Shown here one piece after another: positions 23,607-31,322 of a DNA stretch of 64,000 nucleotides. The position numbers and the translations under genes are program-made. The stretch is taken from the NCBI GenBank assembly GCA_050944855.1, contig JBMNRU010000007.1:62001-126000 (forward strand). Direction: 5' to 3'. Every line of letters begins with the position of its first letter. Position 1 is the stretch's first letter. Origin of the DNA: Lactonifactor sp050944855. Lineage in GTDB: Bacteria; Bacillota; Clostridia; Lachnospirales; Lachnospiraceae. Below the pieces are notes generated by a model. It was given only the letters and a program-made list of their open reading frames with translations. It was not told where the DNA came from and did no database searches.

Positions 23607-24923
23607 TTAAAATGCATTTTTGATCGCAGCAAAGAGCTGTTCATCTTCCAGAATTTCCACAGCAGCGGCAGTCAGGATTTTTGCAGCGGTGAGCATTCCT
23701 TTATGAGCGATGGAGGATTTACCCTGAGCGGTAATCTGCCAGCTGTGCAGAATATTTCCATTGGCAAAACAGGGGATTCCAAAAGCACTGGTTGGCAGAA
23801 TATGGCTGACATTTCCCACATCGGTGGAAACGGCAGGTGCTTTCTGCTGATTATAATCCGGCAGAAGATCCATTGGAGAATCTGTCAGAGAGGCTTCTGG
23901 TACAAATCGAACCGCATAATCCATTTCTTCCTGAGAGTAAGTGGTTGGATGATATTCCCGCAGACACTGTTGGATCAGCTGGTCTAATACAGAGTTATTA
24001 TGGAAACTTTGGTAATGGGCTTTTTCTTCTATGGTAACCGTTGTGTCTGTCATGAGGGCAGCGCCCCGTGCAATGTTGTGGATCCGTTCCATGATGGCAT
24101 GGGCGTCTTTATCCTTTGGCGCCCGGATGGCGTAGAACAGTTCCGCTTCCGCCGGGACAATATTAGGGGCAGTTCCCCCTGCATTCGTATACGCGTAATG
24201 GATGCGGGCTTCGGGAATGACATGTTCCCGCAGATAATTGACGCCCACATTCATAAGCTCACAGGCATCCAGTGCACTGCGTCCCAGATGAGGACAGGCA
24301 GCGGCATGGGCGCTGGTTCCATGGAACTGATAAGAAACGCGAAGATTAGCCAGTGCCTGATTCCAGAAACAGGTTTTCATATCTGGATGCCAGGACAGGG
24401 CGATATCTATATCATCAAAAAAATGAGCGTTGATCATCAAGGCCTTTCCGGAGCCATTTTCTTCTCCCGGACAGCCAAAGTATAGGATAGAGCCGGGAAG
24501 ATGGTGTGTTTCCAAATATTCTTTGATAGCTGTAGCGGCTGCCATGGCGCCGCAGCCTAAGAGATGATGCCCGCAGCCGTGACCGTTTTTTATTGTTCCA
24601 TCCTGCTGTATGAGGGGGTTTGGTTCGCTGCAGTCTGCTTCCTGTCCCAGATTGGGAAGGGCGTCAAATTCGCCCAGTATACCGATTACGGGAGCGGTTG
24701 TTCCGTATCTTGCCCTAAAAGCAGTGGGCAGGTTTTTGCAGGGAAATGCAATCTGAAATCCCATAGATTCCAATACATCCGCCTGCAGGCGGGAAGAATG
24801 GAACTCTTCAAATTTCGTTTCCGCTAAGGCCCAGATTTGATTGCTGGTATCTTTCCAACAGGTTTCGTGTTTTTGTATCAGCAGTTCAATTTCTTTTTTT
24901 CGATCAGTAATGGTATGATTCAT
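23607..24923 (-). CDS. M20 family amidohydrolase (AbgB-like)
   Basis: A 438-residue metal-dependent amidohydrolase of the M20 peptidase family, nearest to AbgB (p-aminobenzoyl-glutamate hydrolase subunit B) and related N-acyl-amino-acid hydrolases. Visible are GILGEFDALPNLGQ, the metal-binding NGHGCGHHLLGCGAM, GCPGEENGSGKA, SWHPD, and the dimerisation domain starting FHGTSAHAAACPHLGRSALDA. ATG 24923 has AAAGGA upstream on its strand; longer frames back to 25022 run into the tRNA terminator. The actual substrate cannot be read from context, since neighbours are unrelated. Confidence 0.88.
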   Translation of the reverse strand: MNHTITDRKKEIELLIQKHETCWKDTSNQIWALAETKFEEFHSSRLQADVLESMGFQIAFPCKNLPTAFRARYGTTAPVIGILGEFDALPNLGQEADCSEPNPLIQQDGTIKNGHGCGHHLLGCGAMAAATAIKEYLETHHLPGSILYFGCPGEENGSGKALMINAHFFDDIDIALSWHPDMKTCFWNQALANLRVSYQFHGTSAHAAACPHLGRSALDACELMNVGVNYLREHVIPEARIHYAYTNAGGTAPNIVPAEAELFYAIRAPKDKDAHAIMERIHNIARGAALMTDTTVTIEEKAHYQSFHNNSVLDQLIQQCLREYHPTTYSQEEMDYAVRFVPEASLTDSPMDLLPDYNQQKAPAVSTDVGNVSHILPTSAFGIPCFANGNILHSWQITAQGKSSIAHKGMLTAAKILTAAAVEILEDEQLFAAIKNAF

Positions 24924-25004
24924 ATAGGATGATTCCTTTCTTCGCATGAGTACGATAAAATAAAAATATCCGGGCAGAGAGTAAAGCCTTTCTTGCAAAG
25001 TAAA

Positions 25005-25040
25005 TAAAAAACCTGGAAACATATTGTTTCCAGGTTTTTA
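25005..25040 (-). terminator. Intrinsic terminator downstream of tRNA-Gly
   Basis: AAAAAACCTGGAAAC and GTTTCCAGGTTTTT form a stem of at least 14 bp, right after the tRNA 3' end on the minus strand, with T-runs in both directions. Confidence 0.85.
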
Positions 25041-25042
25041 AG

Positions 25043-25115
25043 AGCGCGAGACGGGACTCGAACCCGCGGCCTCGACCTTGGCAAGGTCGCGCTCCACCAA
25101 CTGAGCCACTCGCGC
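25043..25115 (-). tRNA. tRNA-Gly (anticodon GCC)
   Basis: Read on the minus strand, the acceptor arms GCGCGAG and CTCGCGC pair over seven bases. The D arm is GCTC/GAGC, and the anticodon stem CGACC/GGTCG encloses the loop TTGCCAA, so the anticodon is GCC. The T arm is GCGGG-TTCGAGT-CCCGT (one G-T pair). The discriminator base is T and CCA is not encoded. It reads GGC and GGU glycine codons. A terminator follows at once, and no attachment-site duplication or integrase is nearby. Confidence 0.97.
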
Positions 25116-25195
25116 GTATCTCTTACGGACAAAATATATAATAACAAAGAATAATCTGATTGTCAATAACTTTTTTAAAAAATATGACCAAGTTC

Positions 25196-25225
25196 TTGTA
25201 ACAAAAGCAGCAGATGTGCTATGAT
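25196..25225 (+). promoter_or_regulatory. Predicted sigma-A promoter of the cupin gene
   Basis: TTGTAA (25196-25201), an 18-base spacer, and TATGAT (25220-25225) with a TGC extended -10, 27 bases before the start codon. Confidence 0.65.
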
Positions 25226-25252
25226 GAGAAAAAAGATACGGAGGACAATGAT

Positions 25253-25606
25253 ATGATCAGAAAAGCGAATATTGTAGAGGTTGAACATCTTGGCGGCAGT
25301 GGAAAAGGAACCGCGACTGTTCATCATATTGTATCTAAGGATGAATTACTGGGGCACGGCAGAATGTATGCGAAGGTGGTACTGCCTCCGGGAGCTTCCG
25401 TGGGATGGCACACGCATGTGAATGAGACTGAGCCATATTATATTTTGAAGGGACATCCTACCTTTGTGGATAACGACGGAAGCAGAACAGAAGTAGGGCC
25501 TGGTGATTGCTGTGTGATCGAAGTTGGTCACAGCCACAGCCTTGAGAATAATACGGATAGTGACGTGGAATTTATGGCGCTGATTTACAATGGAGCCGAT
25601 GCGTAA
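25253..25606 (+). CDS. Small cupin-domain protein
   Basis: A 117-residue single-domain cupin. The metal-binding motifs are visible: motif 1 GWHTHVNETEPYYILKG (two His and one Glu) and motif 2 GDCCVIEVGHSHSLEN (one His). It begins with the HHIVSKDELLGHGRMYAKVVLPPGA region (HHIVSKDEL, GRMYAKVVLPPG) common to short cupins found in anaerobes. Substrate is unknown; roles range from sugar isomerase to regulatory sensor. ATG 25253 has GGAGG eight bases upstream. It has its own promoter and is separated from the next gene by about 100 bases. Confidence 0.85.
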   Translation: MIRKANIVEVEHLGGSGKGTATVHHIVSKDELLGHGRMYAKVVLPPGASVGWHTHVNETEPYYILKGHPTFVDNDGSRTEVGPGDCCVIEVGHSHSLENNTDSDVEFMALIYNGADA

Positions 25607-25632
25607 TTCGACACTATATTCCTAAATTCTAC

Positions 25633-25661
25633 TTGAGAAAAAGCTCCATTAATGTTATGCT
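25633..25661 (+). promoter_or_regulatory. Predicted sigma-A promoter of the ferredoxin-type gene
   Basis: TTGAGA (25633-25638), 17 bases, TATGCT (25656-25661) with a TGT extended -10, 42 bases before the start codon. Confidence 0.55.
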
Positions 25662-25702
25662 GATGGAAATGGAGATTATATAATAAAGTGGAGGCTTTGC
25701 TT

Positions 25703-26092
25703 ATGAAAAGATTGAAAATTAAAAAAGATTCTACCTGTATGGCATGTCTGGAGTGTGTACTTGCCTGTTCCAATGCTTTTTATAAAGAGGCAGATGATAC
25801 AAAGGCTTGTATCCAGATCGTAGAAAAGAAAAATGGACCAAAGCCCATGGTATGTGTACAGTGTGGTAAGTGCGCAGAGGCTTGTGAGGCACACGCGATT
25901 ACGAAGAATGCAAAAGGCGTATACATGGTGAATAAGAAATTATGTACCGGATGCGGCAAGTGTGTGGAAGCATGCCCGTTTGGTGTTATGGTGAAGGCAG
26001 CAGATTCACCGACAGCCTCTAAGTGTATTGCCTGCGGTATCTGTGCAAAAAATTGTCCGATGGATGTATTAGAAGTAGTAGAAACGGAATAA
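25703..26092 (+). CDS. Ferredoxin-type protein with four [4Fe-4S] cluster motifs
   Basis: A 129-residue electron-transfer protein with sixteen regularly spaced cysteines in four CxxCxxCxxxC motifs: Cys12-22, Cys51-61, Cys81-91 and Cys108-118. The last two have the CP ending of classical ferredoxins, whereas the first two lack the proline, a layout seen in HydN/CooF/NrfC-type subunits that pass electrons between redox enzymes. No catalytic partner is adjacent, so its partner is unknown. ATG 25703 follows GGAGG by eight bases; the GTG at 25688 overlaps that ribosome site. Confidence 0.88.
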   Translation: MKRLKIKKDSTCMACLECVLACSNAFYKEADDTKACIQIVEKKNGPKPMVCVQCGKCAEACEAHAITKNAKGVYMVNKKLCTGCGKCVEACPFGVMVKAADSPTASKCIACGICAKNCPMDVLEVVETE

Positions 26093-26102
26093 TACGGATT
26101 TT

Positions 26103-26132
26103 CGGGCAGGTGTGCTTTGCACGATAGTATAT
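26103..26132. repeat. Partial copy of the guaB-leader repeat
   Basis: CGGGCAGG followed by GTGCTTTGCACGA and GTATAT matches the second half of the 61-bp repeat at 18723-18753, including the hairpin GTGC/GCAC. It lies 11 bases after the stop of the ferredoxin-type gene. Confidence 0.6.
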
Positions 26133-26156
26133 ATTTTCCGGTGCGGATATTTGTTA

Positions 26157-26206
26157 AGAAGAGGGAAACTCTGTAAAAATTGCAGAGCTTTCCTTCTTTT
26201 CTTTTT
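26157..26206 (+). terminator. Intrinsic terminator upstream of lemA
   Basis: A long imperfect stem pairs AAGAGGGAAA-CTCTG with CAGAG-CTTTCCTTCTT, followed by a T-rich tail. It ends transcription from the ferredoxin-type gene just before the lemA promoter. Confidence 0.7.
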
Positions 26207-26213
26207 GTCAGTA

Positions 26214-26222
26214 TGCTATAAT
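26214..26222 (+). promoter_or_regulatory. Predicted extended -10 promoter of lemA
   Basis: A consensus TATAAT (26217-26222) preceded by TGC, 45 bases before the lemA start. The -35 region is only T-rich (TTCTTT), so recognition would depend on the extended -10. Confidence 0.6.
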
Positions 26223-26267
26223 ATAAAAAGTATATGGGCAGAGACAGAAAGGCAGGAGGTAATATTT

Positions 26268-26840
26268 ATGAAAATATTTTTTATATGGATGATTCCGCTG
26301 ATTCTTATTTTGGTACTCCTTATAGTGGTGATTTTTGCATGTTTAGGATGCTATAACAAACTGGTGCGTTTAAATGTAAGTTGTGATGAGGCTTTTGCCA
26401 CCATGGATGTATATTTAAAAAAGCGTTTTGATCTGATTCCTAATCTGGTAGCTGCAGTGAAGGGATATGCAGCACACGAGACGGAAACCCTGGAGAAAGT
26501 GATCCGGGCCCGGCGGGAAAATGACGGGGATGATATTTCCGGGCAAATGCGGCAGGAAAGCCAGATTACACAGAGTCTGCATCACATTCTTGCGTTGGGG
26601 GAGAATTATCCCGATCTGAAGGCAAATGAGAACTTTATGCAGCTGGCCGCAGAACTGCAGCAGGTGGAAAAGGACATTGCCAATGCCAGAAAATATTACA
26701 ATGGGGTGATCCGTCAGTATAATACGGCGATTCAGACCATTCCTTCCAATTTTTTTGCCAATATGATGGGATACGAACCTCGTCCCATGTACGAAGTAGA
26801 TGCAGCTTATGAGAGACAGAATGTGAAAGTTGAATTCTAA
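26268..26840 (+). CDS. lemA: LemA family protein
   Basis: A 190-residue membrane-anchored protein. One N-terminal membrane segment (residues 3-25, rich in Ile/Leu/Val) precedes a coiled four-helix domain. Family signatures are YNKLVRLNVSCDEAFATMDVY, KKRFDLIPNLVAAVKGYAAHE and the C-terminal ARKYYNGVIRQYNTAIQTIP and FFANMMGY segments. The biochemical role of LemA is not established. The gene is followed 13 bases on by a DUF2207 gene, a widespread pairing that suggests the two act together at the membrane. Confidence 0.93.
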   Translation: MKIFFIWMIPLILILVLLIVVIFACLGCYNKLVRLNVSCDEAFATMDVYLKKRFDLIPNLVAAVKGYAAHETETLEKVIRARRENDGDDISGQMRQESQITQSLHHILALGENYPDLKANENFMQLAAELQQVEKDIANARKYYNGVIRQYNTAIQTIPSNFFANMMGYEPRPMYEVDAAYERQNVKVEF

Positions 26841-26853
26841 GACAGGAGAACGA

Positions 26854-28737
26854 ATGAAAAAAATAAGGAAAATTTTACTTTGGGTATGTCTTTTTGTGTT
26901 TATCGCAGGAGGAAGCCAGATCGTGATGGCTGACGAAACCGTCGGATATGAGATTGAAAACTACCATACGGATATTACTGTTATGGAGAATAATAGTATT
27001 TTTGTACACGAAAGATTAGATGTAAATTTTACAGAAGCGCGGCATGGAATCATCCGTTTCATACCGGAAAAATTTGTTTACCGGGGAGAAGACGATAAAG
27101 TATATGCCTATAAGACAAAGGTCACAGATATTTCTGTGGCAGATGATCGCTATACTGTGGATACAGAGGATGGATGCCGGAAAATACAGATTGGGGACGA
27201 GGATACGACGATTACCGGCCCGAAAACGTATACCATATCTTATACGATAGATATGGGTTCGGATCGAATAGAAGATTATGATATGCTGTATTATGATATG
27301 CTGGGTGCAGATATGGACTGCAAAGTAAAAAAGGTGGATTTTTCCATAAGCTTTGAAAAAGAAGCAGATATGGAAAAAATACAGTTTTATTGCGGTCAGG
27401 CGGGAAGTACCAGTGCTGATGGTGTAACCTATGAGATAAAGGACGGAAAAGTAATAGGAGGGACAACCCGGGAGCTAAAGCCGGGAGAAGCGCTGACTGT
27501 ATTTTTGAAGCTGCCCGCGGATTATTTTTCCGGAGTGAGGACATATAAGCCATTTTTAATGATGGGAAGCATCATCGTACTTCTGGCGGCAACGGCAGCA
27601 GCGTGGGGCTTGTTCATGAAAACAAGAGGCCAGCGACATGTGGTGCCAACAGTGGAGTTTTATCCGCCGGAGGGCATGACCAGTGCAGAAGTCGGCTATA
27701 TTATCGATGGTAGAGCGAACGAAGAGGATATTTTATCTCTGTTTATCTGGCTTGCAGATCAGGGCTATGTGCGGATTACCGGAGAAGGACAGGATATGAC
27801 GTTTACCAAAGTAAAGGATCTGGAGAAAATCGTGCCGCACTACCTGAAAGTGTTTTATCGGGGTATGTTCAAAAGGCGGGTTTCTGTTACCATGCGGGAA
27901 CTGACACAGGATTTTTATGACAGTTATGAGAGTGCCCGTACTTGCCTGCATGATTATTTTAGTGGGAAAAGAAGGCTTTCGGATTCCAGAGTGACTCTGG
28001 CCAGTTTCGGCCTGATCTGTCTCAGTGCCGCAGCAGAATTTCTGGCTTTATTGGGCTGTGGAGGAACGGTAGATGACCGATTGGCTCTTTATGCGCTGCT
28101 GGCCTTTGTCGTATTAACCGGAGGAGGGCTGCTGTTAAATGCTATGTGGCATCAGCATGTATTTGGCAAAAGATCTCACATGGTGGCTGTATATGTGGTT
28201 CTGACAGTGCTGTACAGCATTTTTGCAATCCTGTTTATGGTACGGAACACCTTTTTTGGCAGTCTGTTTCCGCTTATGATCTTTCTTACCGGTTATGCCG
28301 CTGTTCTGATTGCAGCCGCAACCTATAAGTTTACAGACTATAAGATTGATATGTCAGGGAAATTGCTGGGACTGAGGAACTTTATTGAGACAGCAGAACT
28401 GGATCGTCTGCAGATGCTGGTGGAGGAGAATCCGGAATACTTTTATCAGGTACTTCCTTATGCTTATGTATTTGGTCTTACCGATAAATGGATACGGCAG
28501 TTTGAATCCATAGCTGTGGAACCGCCTCTCTGGTATGGCGGTTATGATTACAGGGTACAGCCATTTGTCCTGCATCATATGGTACACGATCTGCAGAATG
28601 GATGTAAGAGTGGTATTCGTGCTATGAATGAGGAACATGCCGCGAAGATGGCTGAATCTTCCGGCGGCGGTATAGGAAGCAGTGGAGGCGGTTTTTCCGG
28701 CGGCGGTGCCGGAGGCGGAGGAACCAGCTCCTGGTAA
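26854..28737 (+). CDS. DUF2207 membrane protein with Gly-rich tail
   Basis: A 627-residue exported membrane protein of the DUF2207 family. A signal peptide ends near residue 28 (QIVMADE). The extracellular part to about residue 225 contains the family segment YEIENYHTDITVMENNSIFV. There is a membrane segment near 235-255, a cytoplasmic stretch with PPEGMTSAEVGYIIDGR, then three further hydrophobic segments. The chain ends in a low-complexity run of Gly and Ser finishing GGGTSSW, typical for these proteins. Function is unknown. It is co-transcribed with lemA and closed by a strong terminator. ATG 26854 follows AGGAGAA. Confidence 0.9.
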   Translation: MKKIRKILLWVCLFVFIAGGSQIVMADETVGYEIENYHTDITVMENNSIFVHERLDVNFTEARHGIIRFIPEKFVYRGEDDKVYAYKTKVTDISVADDRYTVDTEDGCRKIQIGDEDTTITGPKTYTISYTIDMGSDRIEDYDMLYYDMLGADMDCKVKKVDFSISFEKEADMEKIQFYCGQAGSTSADGVTYEIKDGKVIGGTTRELKPGEALTVFLKLPADYFSGVRTYKPFLMMGSIIVLLAATAAAWGLFMKTRGQRHVVPTVEFYPPEGMTSAEVGYIIDGRANEEDILSLFIWLADQGYVRITGEGQDMTFTKVKDLEKIVPHYLKVFYRGMFKRRVSVTMRELTQDFYDSYESARTCLHDYFSGKRRLSDSRVTLASFGLICLSAAAEFLALLGCGGTVDDRLALYALLAFVVLTGGGLLLNAMWHQHVFGKRSHMVAVYVVLTVLYSIFAILFMVRNTFFGSLFPLMIFLTGYAAVLIAAATYKFTDYKIDMSGKLLGLRNFIETAELDRLQMLVEENPEYFYQVLPYAYVFGLTDKWIRQFESIAVEPPLWYGGYDYRVQPFVLHHMVHDLQNGCKSGIRAMNEEHAAKMAESSGGGIGSSGGGFSGGGAGGGGTSSW

Positions 28738-28743
28738 AAGATG

Positions 28744-28778
28744 AAAAAAGGTCACGGTATAAGCCGTGGCCTTTTTTT
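28744..28778 (+). terminator. Intrinsic terminator after the DUF2207 gene
   Basis: AAAAAAGG-CACGG pairs with CCGTG-CCTTTTTTT (one mismatch position), giving a long stem with a T-run, six bases after the stop. A-run on the other side lets it also end the convergent permease gene's transcript. Confidence 0.88.
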
Positions 28779-28808
28779 GCTATACGCTGTATATGTTGTG
28801 TTTATATA

Positions 28809-30167
28809 CTATAGAGTGGTCAGAATCCTGCCAAGGAACAGGAGGGCAACTACCCACATGATCGGATGGATGGTGTTTGCTTTTTTTGTGCAGACACGAA
28901 CAATGATCCAGGACAGAATACCAAACATAATGCCGTTGGCAATGGAGTAGGTGAGCGGCATCATCAGGAAAGCAAGATATCCGCCTATTGTATCTGCCAT
29001 GTCACCGCTGAAGTTCATCTTTGTAATAGAAGAAGCCATGTGCATACCTACAATGATCAATGCCGGAGCAGTAGCGAAGGATGGAATCGCCAGGAAAACC
29101 GGAGACAGGAAGAGGGCGATAATGAACAATACGCCTGTAGTCAATGCGGTTAAGCCTGTTTTGCCGCCTTCTGCAACGCCGGAACTGGATTCTACGAAAC
29201 TGGTAATGGTGGAAGTACCTAATACAGCACCTACCGTTGTACCGATTGCATCGGACATTAATGCACGTCCAACATGAGGAAGTTCTCCCTTTTCGTTCAG
29301 AAGTTTTGCCTGATCCGCAACACCGATTACGGTACCGATGGTATCAAACATATCTACAAACAGGAAAGAAAATACAATGGTCAGGAACTGGAAGAGATGT
29401 CCGCCGATCCATTCAAAGTTAAATTTGAAGAAAGTAGGTGCTACAGATGGCGGGACGAAAGAGGATGCGGTCAGACTGGGAATCAAAGAATATACCCCGT
29501 TTTCCACATCTACTACATACCATCCGGTAAGCTCTGCTACAATACCTAAAAGCCAGGTGGCCAGAATACCCCAGAGGATAGAGCCTTTTACTTTATAATG
29601 GTTCATAACCGCAATGATAAGGACGCCTGCCATACAGAGCAGTACGCTTGGTTTTGCGAAGGAACCCAGAGCCACCAGGGTAGAAGCATCTGAGATCGTG
29701 ATACCGGCGCCCTGCAGACCAATAAAAGCAATAAATAAGCCAATACCGGCGGTAATGCCGTATTTCAGGTTAGCAGGAATCGCATTTACGATAGATTCTC
29801 GGAATTTGAAGAAGGACAATACAATAAAGATAAGACCTTCTACAAAGATAGCTGCCAGTGCAATTTTCCAGGGATCCTCCACACCCGCCAGGTCACCTAA
29901 GCATACGGTGAAAGCAAAGTAGGCATTCAGTCCCATGCCGGCAGATAATGCAATCGGGTAGTTAGCCCAGAATGCCATGATAAAGGTAGCAATGGCGGAT
30001 GCCAGTGCTGTTGCTGTGAAGACAGAACCGCTGTCCATACCGGATGCACTCAGCATAGTCGGATTGACAGCCAGAATGTACGCCATGGTCAGGAACGTGG
30101 TAATGCCGGCCATGATTTCTGTTTTCACAGTGGTGTTGTGTTCTTTCAGATGAAATAGTTTTTCCAT
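28809..30167 (-). CDS. NCS2-family purine permease (AzgA/GhxP-like)
   Basis: A 452-residue polytopic membrane protein of the AzgA branch of the nucleobase-cation symporter 2 family, which takes up adenine, guanine or hypoxanthine with protons. Recognisable parts are the start KLFHLKEHNTTVKTEIMAG, then TFLTMAYILAVNP, ALSAGMGLNAYFAF, and FVDMFDTIGTVIGVADQA and TSTITSFVESSSGVAEGGKTG (split: TSTITSFVESSSG, VAEGGKTG) of the substrate site. About 12-14 membrane segments are expected. ATG 30167 has AAAGGAG seven bases upstream. The specific base transported cannot be deduced. Its leader shows a strong GC hairpin but no purine riboswitch that I can recognise. Confidence 0.9.
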   Translation of the reverse strand: MEKLFHLKEHNTTVKTEIMAGITTFLTMAYILAVNPTMLSASGMDSGSVFTATALASAIATFIMAFWANYPIALSAGMGLNAYFAFTVCLGDLAGVEDPWKIALAAIFVEGLIFIVLSFFKFRESIVNAIPANLKYGITAGIGLFIAFIGLQGAGITISDASTLVALGSFAKPSVLLCMAGVLIIAVMNHYKVKGSILWGILATWLLGIVAELTGWYVVDVENGVYSLIPSLTASSFVPPSVAPTFFKFNFEWIGGHLFQFLTIVFSFLFVDMFDTIGTVIGVADQAKLLNEKGELPHVGRALMSDAIGTTVGAVLGTSTITSFVESSSGVAEGGKTGLTALTTGVLFIIALFLSPVFLAIPSFATAPALIIVGMHMASSITKMNFSGDMADTIGGYLAFLMMPLTYSIANGIMFGILSWIIVRVCTKKANTIHPIMWVVALLFLGRILTTL

Positions 30168-30222
30168 AATAATCTCCTTTTCCCTCATTTTTTTGGAAGA
30201 TCATCTGTTCTTCCGTGTAAGT

Positions 30223-30258
30223 GCCGCCGTCAGAAAGAAAACATAAAACTGCGGCGGC
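30223..30258 (-). promoter_or_regulatory. GC-rich hairpin in the permease leader
   Basis: GCCGCCG (30223-30229) and CGGCGGC (30252-30258) form a seven-bp all-GC stem around a 22-base A+T-rich loop, unusual in this A+T-rich region. It lies about 56 bases upstream of the permease start, between it and the divergent hydrolase gene. No T-run follows, so it may be a leader structure or a protein site. Confidence 0.45.
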
Positions 30259-30264
30259 GTGCTA

Positions 30265-30293
30265 GTGACAAAACAACGTTTTTCCACTATAAT
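30265..30293 (+). promoter_or_regulatory. Predicted promoter of the hydrolase-thyA-folA operon
   Basis: GTGACA (30265-30270), 17 bases, and a consensus TATAAT (30288-30293) lie about 80 bases before the hydrolase start codon. Confidence 0.65.
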
Positions 30294-30371
30294 GTAATCA
30301 TATTCATGAAAAATATATTTGTCAATGAGCAATTTAAACTGTTTATATTTTTAAAAGAAAGGAATCTTGGG

Positions 30372-31322
30372 ATGAATCAGGAAAAAATAACATTGCTGTC
30401 CCATCAGGATGAGCTGCAGCTGGATGTTTTGCTGGTACAGCCGGACGAAACGTGCCGGGGAGTGATACAGATTGTTCATGGAATGGCAGAATATAAAGAA
30501 AGATATTTACCATTTATGGAATGTATGGCAGAACACGGCTATGCGTGTGTGATCCATGATCATCGCGGGCATGGAAAGAGCGTAAAAGCAAAAGAGGATC
30601 TGGGATATTTCTATGAGGGAGGAAAGGAAGCCCTGATTGAAGATACTTTTCAGGTTACTCAGTTTTGTAAGGAGCGATATCCTATGCTGCCGCTGATTCT
30701 GTTGGGACACAGTATGGGATCTTTGATTGCCAGAAACTTTATCAGGAAATATGATGATCAGATAGACATTCTTATTGTTACCGGCGCTCCCAGCAAAAAC
30801 CCGGCAGTGGATCTGGGATTAAAGCTGGTAAAAGTACTAAGAAAGCTTTATGACGATCATTATCGGAGTGATATGCTCCAGAAAATCGCATTTGGAGGTT
30901 ATGCACTTAAGTTCAGAGGAGAGTCCAGTCATACTGCGTGGATCTGCTCGGATCCGCAGGTTGTTAAGGCATATGACCAGTCTGAGGAATGTGGCTTTGT
31001 TTTTACACTGGATGGTTTTGGGGCATTGTTTGGATTGCTGGAAGAGACATACAGGAAAACAGGATGGGATGTAAAAAATCCCAGGCTTCCGATTCTGTTT
31101 TTGGGAGGCGAAAAGGACCCTTGCATCGGATCTGCCAGACAGATGAGACAGTCGATGCGGTTTTTGAAAGATCAGGGATACGTACAGGTGACCGGCAAAC
31201 GGTATCCTCATATGCGCCATGAGATTTTAAATGAAATCGGGAAAGAAACCGTGTATGAGAATATTCTTTCTTATATTGCAAAAAGAAACACAAAGGAGAA
31301 TGGGCATGAGTGCAGCAGATAA
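30372..31322 (+). CDS. Alpha/beta hydrolase (lysophospholipase / monoacylglycerol lipase-like)
   Basis: A 316-residue serine hydrolase of the Hydrolase_4 group. VIQIVHGMAEYKERY supplies the oxyanion-hole region, HDHRGHGKS the second motif, and the nucleophile elbow is GHSMGS with Ser114. An acidic residue in FLGGEKDPCIG and the histidine in HMRHEILNE complete the triad. No signal peptide is seen, so it is cytoplasmic and may act on lysophospholipids or monoacylglycerols; the substrate is inferred from the family only. ATG 30372 follows AAAGGAA. Its end overlaps thyA by 17 bases, making it the first gene of a thyA-folA operon, an unexplained association. Confidence 0.85.
   Translation: MNQEKITLLSHQDELQLDVLLVQPDETCRGVIQIVHGMAEYKERYLPFMECMAEHGYACVIHDHRGHGKSVKAKEDLGYFYEGGKEALIEDTFQVTQFCKERYPMLPLILLGHSMGSLIARNFIRKYDDQIDILIVTGAPSKNPAVDLGLKLVKVLRKLYDDHYRSDMLQKIAFGGYALKFRGESSHTAWICSDPQVVKAYDQSEECGFVFTLDGFGALFGLLEETYRKTGWDVKNPRLPILFLGGEKDPCIGSARQMRQSMRFLKDQGYVQVTGKRYPHMRHEILNEIGKETVYENILSYIAKRNTKENGHECSR

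Noticed and set aside
25043..25115. tRNA-Gly as an integration site for a mobile element
   Set aside because: No integrase, repeat of the tRNA 3' end or foreign gene cluster lies beside it; neighbours on both sides are ordinary chromosomal genes.
30168..30300. Purine riboswitch in front of the permease gene
   Set aside because: The conserved core and the paired loops of the purine aptamer could not be found on the minus strand; only an unrelated GC hairpin is seen.
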